This document shows, in pieces, positions 32,955 to 45,497 of a DNA stretch of 64,000 nt. Positions within the stretch are counted from its first letter, which is position 1. Every line of letters starts with the position of its first letter. Origin of the DNA: Pyrenula massariospora. Taxonomy: Eukaryota > Ascomycota > Eurotiomycetes > Pyrenulales > Pyrenulaceae. The position numbers and the translations under genes are program-made. The notes beneath the pieces are model-generated. The model saw only the letters and a program-made list of their open reading frames with translations, did no database searches and was not told the DNA's origin. The DNA lies in NCBI GenBank assembly GCA_021030905.1, contig JAGFMI010000004.1, positions 806,001 to 870,000 on the forward strand, in the 5' to 3' direction.

Positions 32955-34310
32955 TTATTTGCAATACCCTCCCTTACATGTCCACGGCTTCTGGCACGGC
33001 GTCTTCGCATCGCAATCCCAGCCCCAACAGCCCCAATCGCACATCTTTTGCCCGTCGCCCGTGTCCGCCGCACCATCCGCCGAAGACGACGAGCTGGTTA
33101 CCGTCCTGAGCGTCCCCGTGCCTTGCACCGCGTTTATCTTGGCGTTGCCGACTCCTGCAGCTGTAGACGCTGCGGAAACTATCCCCGCCGGACAATTGTC
33201 TCCCGGGTGGCCGAGAAGGATGTCTTTCGCCTGAGCTTTGACATTCTGATCCTGCGTCTCGATAATGCGGAAATCACATCCTTTGTTGTACTCAAACCAA
33301 CTCATGCCCTTGTACAGCGGGTATTTCTGCCGCAGCCCGGCGTCGACGAGGGATTTCAGCCACGGGATCTTCTGGTCGCCGCACGCCGCCGTCTCGCCGA
33401 TGGCGAAGGGGATGTTGTTCGGCTTGGCGTAGGCGTTGTAAATGTCGGCGTAGCACTTGTCGAAGAGGCCGTCGATGCTTTCGCCGGACTGGGGGTAGCA
33501 GTCCAGGCCGACGATTTGCATGGTAGTCGGGTCGTCGGGGACCCAAGGTTTAATGTCTGAGAGGCTGCCGCGGTTCGGGGAGAAGAACATCTTGGCGAGG
33601 TGGGGGTTTTGGATTGTGGCGAGGGCGGTGGCGAGGGTTTTCCAGGAGGCTTTAAAGGCTGAAGGGTCGTTTTGGGGGTACATGGGTTTAGGGGTTTGGG
33701 AGCAGGGGGCGGACTGGACGTGGGGAATGGCATTAGTTAGGTCTCGAAATAGGAATTCGGTGCCAAAGAAGTAAGACTCACCACGTAGCAATTCACCTCA
33801 TGAGCGTACCGGACCCAGACCTCAATATTGGCGGTAGTGAACTTTTCAACCGCCGCTGCAATTTTCTTCGCCATGTCCGCGTTTAGCTGACTGAATTGAA
33901 TGCCCGAGGGCATGATAGACGGGATGAAGATTGCGCCAGAGTCTTTGACGTCGTTGAAAATCTCGTCTTTCGTCATATCACTGCCGGTGTAGCTCTGATC
34001 CGCGATGTGGGAGTAATAACCGTAGTATGCCGATTTTTGGGGGGCTGCTCCCAGGTCACTATTGATCTGGGACATTTTGGTAAAGCTTTTGTCGTCATCT
34101 GGGAGAAATCCCACGCCTATGCAGTTTGTAGTAAGTAACGATGAAATGTCTGCTTTGTTTGAGAAGAGTATTAGTTTCTCTAGGATCAAATATAAGAACC
34201 AAGCATTTACCTCGCTTTGATATGCTTGAGGAGGGGTGATCGCCAGTACTAGCCGCCCCATTTACTAATACAAACGCCGCTCCAATCCATAGAGTCCAGC
34301 GAGCTGCCAT
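32955..34310 (-). CDS. Secreted glycoside hydrolase family 26-like enzyme with a Cys-rich C-terminal tail
   Basis: Exons 34310-34211, 34116-33782 and 33713-32955 give 397 aa. A signal peptide (MAARWTLWIGAAFVLVNGAAS) was used to choose the start. The clan GH-A signature WVRYAHEVN near residue 140 carries the acid/base Glu, and IPFAIGETAA near residue 252 carries the likely nucleophile Glu. GH26 members act on beta-mannan or related glucans; which one cannot be told. The catalytic part is followed by a Ser/Ala-rich linker and a 28-residue tail with six cysteines (CDWGCWGWDCDAKTPC and CKGGYC). The tail may be a small binding module; I do not recognise it. Both introns are GT-AG. Confidence 0.8.
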
Positions 34311-37300
34311 GATTGTTTCGATACAAGTAATGGTCAAGTAAACAACCAATGGACAAAGAAAGAGAGTTGGAAACTTAGCAAACTAGCAAGTAAGTAGAAT
34401 CCCTTCAAAGTAGCTAAGGGAGGGCAGGGGGGTTAGGGGAAAACGAAATAAATAAGGCTGGTCAGGGGGTAATCTTCTTTACTCAGGCAAGGTCGATGAA
34501 AGGGGGAAGAGGAAGAAACCGATCCTGCGAAGCTAAATGATGGTTGTTGGTGTAGTTTCTGTCATCTTACAATGATCTTCTTGCCGCCCGAGTTTCTCGC
34601 TTAATTCGACTTCTTGGAAATGGATGTAGAAGAATGTTGGGTCTCACACTTAGCCTCGTAGCCTGTGGCTGCCTTTGTCAGGTCGTTTTGCACATCTCTA
34701 GACTTCCAAAAGTGGTACTCTAGCCTGACCGGACCCCGTTTTACCCACCAACGGGCGTTTTGTCAGCAAGCCTCTGTGGGCGGTTCACTCTCTGACAATG
34801 TCTCCATTTGAGAGCCTCCCCTGCTGGAAAGTAGGAAAGGTTGGCGGCCGGAAAGGGTATCTTGGGTTCTAAATTTTTGGCAGGGTATGCTTATCGCCGT
34901 TGGAGCATTTCTCTGTTTCTCTATTTCTTTCTCCGAAGACATGCGAATCAGGTCCAACTTCGGATTTGCACCAAAGGTCACAATAACATCGGTGCATTCT
35001 CCCCAAACTGAACACCCTGAGATGATCGTTCTGCGATAGTATCTATAAGATTAACATGCTGATTTGTTGTTCGGCCCGTCGATTCCTGCCTCTCCTCGAG
35101 GGGAAAATGGCCCATCATCAACATGCCAAGCCTTTCAGCTCCGGGCGCTGATTGGCCTGCGAGCGCCACAAAGTCTCCACTCGAGTGTTAGTGAGAAGTT
35201 GGACGTCAGGAGCAGCCTTGACGGGAAATCCACGCGACGCCATTTTCCTGATCCAAATGGCCAGAGACATAGTGTCAAATGCTCTGTTTCATCATCTGAT
35301 CTCACGCCGCCCCTGAATATCTGAAACAAATGTGATTCAAGGTATCTGTTTGAAAGCCAACCGCGGCGAACAAAGCGATGAATAGATGCCCTCTACTCTC
35401 AATTCGCTGAAACCCCTTCCTCTGCATCGGATCATGCTTAATAAAGGTAGACGCTTTCTGATCGAGAGGATTTTCATGATCATAAGTATGCATTATTACT
35501 ACGATTAGACAAGTCTCCGTAGTCGAATTGTGATGACGGACCGATTCAGCGGGCAATTAGTATCAAGCAATCAATGTTAAAGCCTAGACATAGTTCACAT
35601 TTCCTAGACAGCTATGCAAAAGCTCAGACTATGAACAGCTACAAATGCTGAAATCTCCAGAAAAGTCTTCAAAGCTTCGCAAGCTAGTATTGGATGACAA
35701 ATCGGGCTCGGAAGAGCTCCAGCTCAAGTTCCCGACAGCTATCCAAGATCTTAAAACCTGCACAGTCGTCGAAGCCGAATGCGCCAAAAACCTTCTTGTT
35801 TCCCCGTAAACGGCCGAATGCTGTTAGCTCTTAAGAGGTGGTCAAGGTATTTCGACAACCGGTCAACAGCGAAATTCAACCTTTTCCTTTCAGTCCTAAG
35901 ATAGATTCTAGCAGTTTCAAGAAATGGCCCATACCTCACAAACTTGAGCTAGGAATTGGTAAAGAAAGAATCATGGAATTGCTTTCGTGCCTTGTCTCAC
36001 AAGCTAGCGATTACGACCGTTGGATGATTGCAGCGAAATATAACCAGGGAAAAGACATCGTAGACCAATAAGAGATTGTCTGAAGCCTTGCTGCGGCAGC
36101 CCTAGTTTTGCTAATAGTAATTCAGAAAAGTTGCAATCTGATCTGCAAGCAATTCAGACCTTGATTTAACGTCGCCTTTCTCTGGCTGTCTCCACGGACA
36201 GGAATTCCTTGTTCCACCCAATGCAAAAGTGAAATCTGAACATACCACAGCAGATTGCTATCCCCGGTCATGAAGACTACATCGCACATCTTGGGAGTCG
36301 AGGCGGAGAATAGCACCAGATGCTGAAACAAAATGCCAACCTCTCTGTAAGTCTGTCTGAAAGCGGGAAGATCGAGGAGATGTTCAATAATTTTGTGGCG
36401 ATCTTTAGACGAAGCATGGAAACGATAAGGCTTACTAGAACAGCCTGTGCGACTTTCAAAAGGTGAAAATTGACTGATCTGACTGACAAATCATAGAAGC
36501 TAACGATGCTCAAAACGAGATTACTAACCAAGGCTAGGCTCTCAAGCACGGATTCAGAAGAGGCATTATGTAGATTTCGAGCCCCTCATCTTGTCGAGCC
36601 TCGCTTTTTTCATTCTTTGTTTCTCACATAATTATGCGTGTTCTTGCCTGCAGTGTTTTTTCTCGATTTTATAACATTTGCATGCACTAACGAAAAATAT
36701 TTTGTGCCGAGGCTCAGAAACAGACAATTGTTGTCAAGACTTTTACTGACGGCCCTTAGGGTACTTCAGCAGCGAATTCGATCCCTGAGCCCGGTCGTGA
36801 GATTATAGTCGAGCAGGAGCGGTGTTCGAGACGCCGACTTTAGCGCGGTAAGATATACCTAGACACCGTCGGCTCGAAGCCACCATCGGACCAAGGTTAC
36901 ATTACTGGTCCCACTGCAAGCTTTCCGAGGTTGATTCTGCCAAGATTGGGGAGTCACTTGTTGTATCGATGCTCCGAAACATGACTTCTTCAGGATGTTT
37001 GCGCTCACAGAGGAATGACTTCTGTGCCTTTGGCGGCCTTGGCGGTCATGTCCCATCTCTTCGCTCCCGTTTTCTGAATGTTCAAGAGATCTAAAAAGAT
37101 ACGACACTATGCCAAGCAATAGTGGATAATGTCAACAGTGTTTCCGTTTAGTAGCCGAAGGGATCACCCGGTAAGGGAGCAAGATTGAAGGCGTGAATGA
37201 TAAGATGACATATCGCTCACAGGTTGGCATGCTCAGGTATGTCGCGGTATATATCCTCTTCTTCCATCTCAATCAGCAATGGGGTAAGAGGTACACTGGG

Positions 37301-37395
37301 AAGGACCAACAGCCGCAAATTTATCGTACTTGAACACCCAGAGAGAGAGCGGGGCAGTTGTGATATAGCGGGAATAAGACAAAGCGCGCACAAAA
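34311..37395. other. Three-kilobase region without a convincing gene
   Basis: Upstream region of the GH26-like gene and downstream of Psf1. Only short frames occur. One on the minus strand at 36277-36549 begins with ESLALVSNLVLSIVSFYDLS, faintly like the N-terminus of fungal STAND/HET-type proteins, but it does not extend. I see no repeats of note. Confidence 0.4.
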
Positions 37396-38073
37396 TCAAC
37401 TGATCCGTTGGACCAACCCCTGGGTGATCAAATTTTGCACATCAGCTTCTCGGACGTAGTGTTGGCTGTTTAGGGTGAGATTAATTGATCCAAACTCTGT
37501 TTGAACTTCTCCAGCGTCTTGAAGGCATCGAATCTCAACAAATAGATCTTTTGGTGGATGAAGGCTCCCAGTAAGATCAATGTCCGTCCACTGTCCCTTG
37601 TAAGCCGCGAGCATCTCGTTGTATTTTCGAAAGAAATCTTCTTCTTCCGGACTTAGCGAGCTCTCGCTGCCTGACTGAGCCGGCCTTGGGCCTTCTATTC
37701 CTACGCCTTCAGCGGTCTGTTCGAGAACGTCGATTCCCCGCCAGCACATCTCCTCAAGTTTTTCTGAACGAACGCGGTGGTAGGCTAAAAGACATCTTTT
37801 ATCACGGCGGGACGCCAAATGAGTCACAAGCAATTGGCATGCAATAGCTGGTTCAGCAGACGGATCGAAGGAGCCTTGGAATGGTGCGAGAAGCTGCGTT
37901 ACATGGCCATTGAGCTCTCGCACTTCTCTAGTCACGGATCGCACCAGTTCAGTCTGGTAGGGAGGAAGGTAGGACAAGTTGCGCTTCGCGTGCTGCTGAA
38001 CCTTTGCATCGTTAGAGCAGGATACAAAATGCGGACCATAACTTACTAACTTCAACGCCGTCTCACAGTACAT
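37396..38073 (-). CDS. PSF1: GINS complex subunit Psf1
   Basis: Exons 38073-38047 (nine codons) and 38001-37396 give 210 aa, the usual size for Psf1. The tiny first exon yields MYCETALKL and splices into VQQHAKRNLSYLPPYQTELVR. Conserved Psf1 segments are present: TREVRELNGHVTQLLAPFQG, CLLAYHRVRSEKLEEMCW, AAYKGQWTDIDLTGSL PP and a C-terminal B-domain ending in INLTLNSQHYVREADV. Psf1 is an essential part of the Cdc45-MCM-GINS replicative helicase in the nucleus. The 45-nt intron is GT-AG. The ATG two codons upstream (38079) is an alternative start. Confidence 0.95.
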   Translation of the reverse strand: MYCETALKLVSYGPHFVSCSNDAKVQQHAKRNLSYLPPYQTELVRSVTREVRELNGHVTQLLAPFQGSFDPSAEPAIACQLLVTHLASRRDKRCLLAYHRVRSEKLEEMCWRGIDVLEQTAEGVGIEGPRPAQSGSESSLSPEEEDFFRKYNEMLAAYKGQWTDIDLTGSLHPPKDLFVEIRCLQDAGEVQTEFGSINLTLNSQHYVREADVQNLITQGLVQRIS

Positions 38074-38814
38074 CGTCACCGGAGACGAAGCGAGCGTTAT
38101 CCAGAATTTCCACGAACATATCCGGCTTGAGTCGCAAACCTCAGTATGAGCCGGACCACTACCAATATACTAATCGGGTTAGGTCCCAGGAACCACTAAA
38201 TTTCGGGTAAAGGTCGGCAAGGGCTCCGAGATTGTTGCTCTTCAACCTCTTCGTCATCTTCAATTTTGGAGGTTATATTACTTAACTCTCACTATTTGAC
38301 AATTAGAGCGTCCTAATCGCAGCTCTCAACCGTACTTCATAGATGCTTTCGAAGCTCAACGTCTGGTCTGTCAAGAATGAGGCGCCAATCGAGGATTGCC
38401 ATGTCCAATTGGCTCCCTTGCATTGGCCACTTGCATTTGGGGAGGATCGTTCGAAATCATAAGACAAAGGACTCGATGTGCTCCACAAATTGAACAGAGT
38501 AAAGCTTTATTGAACACTTATCAAAGTTGCTCCACAATGGTATCTAAGCCGCAAAATACTGACTCTGAGGCTATGCAAACAACCCACGACTCTGTCTTGC
38601 GTGGTCAGAACCTCTCGATTCACCGGCAATCCTGAAACTCAAAAAGACAATCCAATCATCAGTCCAGCTATCTGACTTCAGCAGACATTCCGATACAAGC
38701 AGAACACCTAGTCTTCATACCAATCTCAATTAGATATTCTATGATTTCATTTCCTCTAAAATACCTCACATTCTCGGACCTCTCTATTCACTCAAACATA
38801 GACGATGATCGGAC
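38074..38814. other. Intergenic spacer between Psf1 and the HMG-box gene
   Basis: Upstream region of PSF1 and 3' flank of the HMG-box gene. No gene seen. Confidence 0.5.
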
Positions 38815-40407
38815 TTATTTATAAGACCAGCTCTGGAGTTGTTCATCAAACTCATTGGATGCTGGCAACCCTTCTGGATGGAATCCATCCCACATCTCGG
38901 CGCCGTCGGTTAACGTTTGCATCCCTGGATGGAAATTGGCCTGTGTATACTGGTGATCTTGAGCTTGCAATGAGGTTCCTGGCTCGTACTGATAGTTTGC
39001 AGATGCTGTATTCACATCATCAAATGAAGTGTACTGAGTTGGGTCAAATTGCAAAAGGCGTGGATCCAATGGAGCTTCAGAAGGCATCGACACAGGTGCT
39101 TGTTGTTGGTGCTGCGGCTGGAGCAAATCATGGTGATCCCCTCCTGGAAGCCCTACCAAGGGAGGTGTTAGTGCACCAACGGCCTGACCCATGTACTCCT
39201 GAGGCATTGGCCCGTCCATCCTTTGATACCGGACGTCTTCGATGTGAGGCCTATATGGATTGACTATCTGTTGATAGTACTGTCCTGGCACCCCAGGTGC
39301 TCCCAGCACCTGCATCGGTGACCTGCCATGGTTGTTCGCCTCCCAAGAGGATTCATGGTAATGCGCAAGTGGATGTTGAGACTGCCTTGGTGGTTGAAAA
39401 GGACTCGACCGATAGCTGCGTTCGCTTGCGGCTAACCGGGGAGTTCGATGTTTCTTGGCAGAGCCGCTTCGACTGTAGCTCATGGTAAATTCTGGATCAT
39501 CAAGGTCGCTTATGTCGTCATCAGTGTCATAGGTTTTTCGCTTTTTTGCACTTCCGTTCTTGTTGGGTGCAAATTTGTAATCGGGGTGTGCTTTTTGGTG
39601 GTTCTCACGCTCGATTGTTGCAAGTTTCTCGTACAAGTCACGTATGTCCTTCGGTTCTAGCGGCCAGCTTGCGCCAGATACCTGTGAGACAACTTGATGA
39701 TTGTTTTCCTTGCAATATTGCTTGACCCTCTCAGCGTAGGCTGATCGATAAAGCATGAACGAATTCATGGGCCTGGCGACATAGCCGTTTTTCTTTTCCA
39801 CCTCCTTCCTTCGTACTTCGGCTGGTCGATTCACCCATGCCTCCATGTCTTTAATGGGCAAGGCGTATTCTATTGTGAGCTCGCTTAATGGCTTGTCGAT
39901 GGTAACACCTCCTTTTGCTTTTCCAGCCTTTGCTGGTCTTGATCGCTTTGGCTTTGGGGATTTTGAAGCTCGACTTGGCTCGGTACTGGGGCTCAATGGT
40001 GAACCAAGAGCCCTTCCGCTTCGCGTCCGCATGACTTCTTCGTACCCGGAACTGGTCGGTGGGGTGTTCGGATGATAATCTCGAACGAATGTCTGATCAA
40101 ACATGGTTAGTAATTGCCTTCACTCAATTGTAGTGTGTCAGATCTTACCGGATTTGCAGGTTGATAGGCTTGCTGAAACTGTGTTGGATCTCCGTAGGGG
40201 TCCTGTTGGATGTCAGAGCGTCCAGTCAGTCTATTTGTCCTTACTTACCATGGCTTCCGAGGATGGAGGGTTCATCGTGTACATTGGCGACGCATGAGCA
40301 TCTATGGCTGCATTATGTTGCGCTAATAATTGAAGACTGCTGAAATCGCCATCGTTGGACTGCGGAGGGGAGAGCGGTTGCTGGCTCATTGCGACCGCGG
40401 AGGTCAT
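38815..40407 (-). CDS. MATA_HMG-box transcription factor
   Basis: Exons 40407-40249, 40202-40149 and 40092-38815 give 496 aa. The DNA-binding box lies at residues about 170-245: YVARPMNSFMLYRSAYAERV, then NHQVVSQVSGASWPLEPKDI and a Lys/Arg-rich end (NGSAKKRKTYDTDDD). The N-x-FMLYR pattern with ISxxxGxxW places it in the MATA_HMG group, which includes mating regulators and non-mating homologues. It is not next to mating-type genes here, so it is probably one of the autosomal HMG regulators of sexual development. The C-terminal half is Gln/Pro-rich. A second Met (MSQQPLSPP, six codons in) is an alternative start. Confidence 0.87.
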
Positions 40408-43400
40408 ATGCTTCGCTTCACTGAGGCGCGACCGTGTTGGAGCAAAAGATCAACGAAATTGAAAGCTTCTCTAGAATGACTTTGTATGTCCTCCTCCTTC
40501 TGCAAGACTGCTATGTTTGAAGTATGTTGCTCTGCAGCTATTTTTCCTTAGGATTTTGCTCTTCTCTGTGATGACTTTGATGTGCGATAGGTAACAATGG
40601 AGCCAATTGTTCGACGCTGCAGCTTGCGGCTATTGGCGGTGAGCAGCAGGTAACCTCCGCAAAACTTTTTCTTGAAGATTCACTTTGTGACGACGTCGAG
40701 AGGATGTCTGATGGTTTTAAACACTTACAGACTTCAACGCCAATGTAAGCGTCGACTTCGAATGACATAAAAAGGCGGAGGAGTCAGTCAACACTTCTTG
40801 ACAGGCTTCTAGAACCTGTCTTTGATTCGGGAACCCGCAGGACAGAGATCTGGATCTGTTTCCTTTCTTTGATAAAATGCCGATTCACTTATTGTAAGGC
40901 TCAGAAGAAGAGGTTTGTTTCCCCTTGAAGAGATTGTCAGAGAATGTCGGGATCAGTCGCGGACGTGCCTGCGGACAAGCGCTGAAACAATCGTTGTTGA
41001 GATGATGGTTGTACCGATGAAGCCCTGGTCTACCTAATGTGGCTAACACTGCTAAGCAAGCGATATCAGGTATCTGGTGGTTCTGGGCCAATGCAGGTAG
41101 GCGTCTGAAAACGATGTCTTGAAGAGCTCTTTGTCCTGCGGTTTTGGGCGGTGAAGTGGCCAGATCCCGTGGGAGAGGATGAACGCAAGTAAGTCAGAGA
41201 AAGAGCTTTGTTTAACTTTTTGCATCAGGACAGGATGCAAGCTTCCTATATGGTACGATCTAGGGTGGCTGCTGGATTCGTCCGTCTGGGACGATACGAT
41301 TTGGGAAGGATACGTTCTTCCGGTTCCGGTAGGCCTCTGACTACAGTCCCAATCGATCCCAGACAACTTGCCTGCGGTATTAGCCGCTGAGAAATTACAA
41401 GCCGCATAGTGGCACTAGCATCCTATGATCATGTCTGGACTCTTCGCACTTCTGGATCAGCGTCTTAGTGCTAGCCATGTGACCGCAGCCTCGTCAAGAG
41501 TGCGACATGCTGCCTGCGGATTCCCATTCCGAAAGATTATTAACGTACTTGGACCCAAACGCTGAGGCTCGCTGAGATCGCTATTTGACGCAGATCCATT
41601 GATTCGTGGATCACAGGCTATTGCAAAGTTTCAGGCCTTCGGAGATATCACTTCAGGAGTTGCTAGCCTGGCGAGGTGATGAACCATCGCGTCCCCAATG
41701 TTTGACTGCAGCTTCGCGGCGCTATGACCAGGCATTGATCTGGGAACTCCACCAGCCGCATTCTGCATTTACCCATTTGGACAGAATGTCGCGCTAGCGG
41801 GCCACTGTAAGACCGCAACATCATTTTACTTGCGCCCATAGAAGAGTAGGAATCATCACAGAAACGCCGCTCTCCTGTTTCTAATGTTTAGACTGGGTCT
41901 GGAGTCATGATGGATGGTGCCATGGCTCGGGCGTCCGAAAGCATGCCTCGCTCACGCTAGACGCCTCAGAAGTAGGCTAAAACAGACGTCTTGGGCTATG
42001 ATCGTCAAGCTGGTGCCGCATAATCCATGTTCACTGAAGACTGTCTGTTGCCTCTTGTTCCAATCATCTACAAGACGTTCTTCTCGTACAAGCTCTCGTA
42101 CTCGTTTACTCAAGTTTTGGTTTTCAGGTTTCATCAGCTTCCCGAAGTCAAACAGTTGCTTTAGCTTTACCAAACGCCGCTCGAAGCCACCATCTGAGTT
42201 TGGACTGATTCAATGTAAGGACGGAAACGATTCAGTGACAACGGACGACGGCGGCTGGAAGCGGCGTGGCGGCCTTTTTTCGGGAACGCTTGTCTGCATC
42301 TGGCAGAAAATCTAAGGCAGTATGCGCTAATCTTTATGTAGTTAGCTCGAGCAGTGTGCTCGGAGGATCTTCCGATTGGATGCTGATGATTCAAGCAACG
42401 GTGACCAGCACTGAGGCTGCAAAACTCCCTCGTTAAGGTACCTATGCCTTCTGTGCGAGCTATTGTTGCCCAAATGTTCAGTGCAAAGAAGCTTGGACAT
42501 GTCCATCATGAAAGGAGACTCATCTGCAGCCTATCACAAAGTTAAAATCTCTCCGTCCAATGAATACGGAATCCAAGATATTCCTGAGCGCGACCAAACG
42601 GCCGCATCGAAGATTGGTGCCGACTCAGCGGCTCGTCCACGCTGTAGCGTGCCACTGTCACTTTACCTTGTGAAACCATCCAGAGACTGTGTAACCACCG
42701 CACAAGGTAGTTGACCATATTTGCACTCTTCGACTTCGCGCATCTTACACAATCACATATCGATATACTGTGGAAGGAGACTACCGGTGCTTCCATTTTG
42801 CTCGTCAGATACTGTCGGAGGGATTGAGTCAGGTCATCTCATCACTTGCATTTCCATGCTGTTGGCGCGTATAATGAAACTCATGGCATTTCCGCAGCAT
42901 AGTTGGCCACCGGCTGATCATGCCAGTCAACTCGAGCTACTTTACAAAATGTCGAAATTGCTCTACAAGCCCCGATGAACGCGCCGCTAGTGGCATCCTA
43001 GATATACCAAGCTTTCATCCTCGAAGACGTATACTGTTGCTCCATAGACGAAAGCTTAGCACCACGTGAGGAATGTCAACCACCGGTAGTACGGCCCATT
43101 GACTTTGAGTTGTCGAGATCTGAATGGCGCTCCATCAGAAGTATTCCATCACTCGTGAAGACTTTCTGTGACTTTGAGGATCGCGCTCAAGCACCCCTCA
43201 ATCAAGAGGGCAATTTCTGGACGCCAAGCGGCGCGTTTACCACTTCTAGAGAAATCATACGAGATGGGCATCGCAGACAAATACCTCTTCTCAGGTGAGC
43301 AAGTTCTTTTTAAAGTTTTCTCTAGCAGCGGTAGCGAGGTCGTCAGATAACCGCCCCCAATTTCTCGCCCCTCCAGCAGTCGTACTTTTCATTCAGCCTT

Positions 43401-44409
43401 GCAGCCTTTTCCACCTTAGCTAAACTTTCCCATAACGCCGCACGATTAAGCTTCAACAATTCCATGGGACACGTCGGGAAGGAGGAGCTTGACGGACCGG
43501 TTTTCCTCCTAGTCTGGCTGCATAACTGCACAACTGTCGAATATGTCTCCGTTAGGCTTCATTGACATACCTATTTTGAGCAAATCCGCCGCCCTTCATG
43601 TCGGCCGTTGGGGCGCCAGTGCGTGCGACCGGTGGCTGCTCAGAGGCGCGGGGAAATCGTTTCCCAAATAGTTAGAGCGTCTTTGAAGAACGAACCCTTT
43701 GGGAAGTGTTTCCGTATGGCTTGAGCTTACTTTCTGTCTCCCCTGCCTATCTCAAGATGCTGCCTAATGCATGTCATTCCCTCCTTCCTTCAGACCCAAG
43801 AAGGGGTCACTAAGAGCATGAGATCTCGACGTATACATGAATCTGCACGCTATCACCGACCTCTCGCTAGGGTCGCGAACTCAATCGAAGATTTGCAAGA
43901 TCGGAGTTCGGAGACAAGCCCCTGATACTGGAGTTTCGGAAGACAACACCGAGCCCTCCAAAGCGACTTATCAGCCAGCTAGCCTCGGTATGCCTCAAAA
44001 GATGCGGCCGTAAGACTCTTCACATTGGTTTTTGGCGACAGGTCTGGATGTCATGCATGCCATTGAGTAGCCTCGCCCCTGTCTTGAAGTGATCGCCACG
44101 ACCCGATCTGATCTCATCAAGAATCCCTGCTGCACATCGCCTCTAGTCAACCAAGTGTTTAGTCATGCTAAGCATGGGAATACCGAGCGCATGAGTCTCA
44201 ATTTCAAAGCGTCTCGCCCTCTTTGACAATGATGGTCGGTGACTTCGAGCTATCCCTCAAGCATGATCACCAGCCTCTAGCAATCTGCCAGCGCCTTGCA
44301 ATGTAGCAGATGGTTCATTGCTCCTAATTTCGCCCCTTTCTTAATGCTTTTGTCTTTCAGCACCTTCAATTACCACCTTGCAAGGTAGCATTATGGAAGA
44401 CTCGCAGCT
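40408..44409. other. Four-kilobase region without a convincing gene
   Basis: Upstream flank of the HMG-box gene and beyond. Short frames only. One on the minus strand at 41952-42173 (KLMKPENQNLSKRVRELVRE) is coiled-coil-like, and another at 43343-43531 has a helical, charged tail; neither extends into a gene model. The sequence is not AT-enriched and no long repeats are seen. Confidence 0.4.
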
Positions 44410-44959
44410 CTACCCATCCCTACCATCCCATACCCTTGTACCATGTAAGAGCCGCGCTTCGCCTTCACTCCGCATTGTTTCCCAATCTCCCTCCGCCCTC
44501 TCCTCGATCCACTTCTCCAATACCCGATCCCTGCCTTTCCATCTGTCCGTCTTTGCCGCCCTCCGACCAAAACCCGCCACCCTCATCGCTCCGTGTCCAT
44601 CGTCCTTGACAAAAAGCCCTAACCACTCAACACAGGCAAACCATCCCGGCACTCCTATCTCCTCGCGTCTATCCAGAAACCTCATCGCCCCGCCGTATGC
44701 TAGACCGCATTCCAAAAGGTTCCCCTCCCTCTCCAATCAGCGTCAGCAACCAGCACAGCACCAGCACTCGTCCTATCAACAAAGGATCTCCCATCCAACC
44801 ACCCCCCCTACCCCAGTCCTCGCTACCCATCTCCCCCCTCTCAACCACAAACAACAGCGCAAATTCCATCTCACTAATTAACCTCAACACCACCGTGCTC
44901 ACAGGCTCGTTTATAGCCCCGGGGGCTAATTCACAAAGCACAGGGTAGAAAGGGGGCAC
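44410..44959 (-). other. Possible coding stretch, family unknown
   Basis: Two overlapping minus-strand frames (44959-44669 and 44736-44410) read like protein, with SEMEFALLFVVERG in the first and WFACVEWLGLFVKDDGHGAM and DRVLEKWIEERAEGDWE in the second. Joining them would need a frame change near 44700. The opposite strand is also open over the same stretch, so this may be compositional. I do not recognise a family. Confidence 0.25.
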
Positions 44960-45181
44960 AAATTCGTGACGTCCGTCTCTTTACCACCCTCTAGACGATC
45001 CCTTACCACCGGGCCGGGATTCAGTACCTTTCTTATTCAAACTACTACCGGGGGTTTTGTCTACAACGCCCGAGACACGGATATAGGACGATCGAACAGT
45101 CCTATCGAAGATTTCAGACCGACGGCAACACTTCTACCTGGTACAAACCATGTTTAACGACAGATAGTCACCCTGCTGCTA

Positions 45182-45293
45182 TATAGCAAGATAGTATTGA
45201 TAATGATATCTAATACATCCAATGCTTAATAATAGCCACCCTTCCCCCGTATAGCAAGATATAGATATTGAGTTCATCCAATGCATATCATTA
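45182..45293. repeat. Imperfect direct repeat, two units of about 45 bp
   Basis: Units at 45182-45228 and 45250-45293 share TATAGCAAGATA at the start and CATCCAATGC near the end. Both are AT-rich and lie in non-coding DNA past the 3' end of the PHD gene. Confidence 0.6.
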
Positions 45294-45497
45294 ACCCCCC
45301 ATCACATATCTATAAACAAAGAGTCCGACCCCGTCTAGCGCTATATATATGTACCCTGATATACCCTGCAATGCTATGCTATCCTAGGTATGCAATCCCA
45401 TGCATGCAAGCTATACAAAAGCAAACCTCCATACGCCCCAAGCTCCAGCATAACTCACCAAACACCCAAAGCTACAATCCAAATCAAAACATCTCCC

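Noticed and set aside
36770-36850. tRNA-like B-box look (TTCGATCC and TTCGAGA strings)
   Set aside because: No matching A box or cloverleaf stems could be drawn. No tRNA or rRNA gene was found in the window.
41952-42173. Coiled-coil-like minus-strand frame as a bZIP remnant
   Set aside because: No basic region in any frame upstream, and the frame is only 73 codons.
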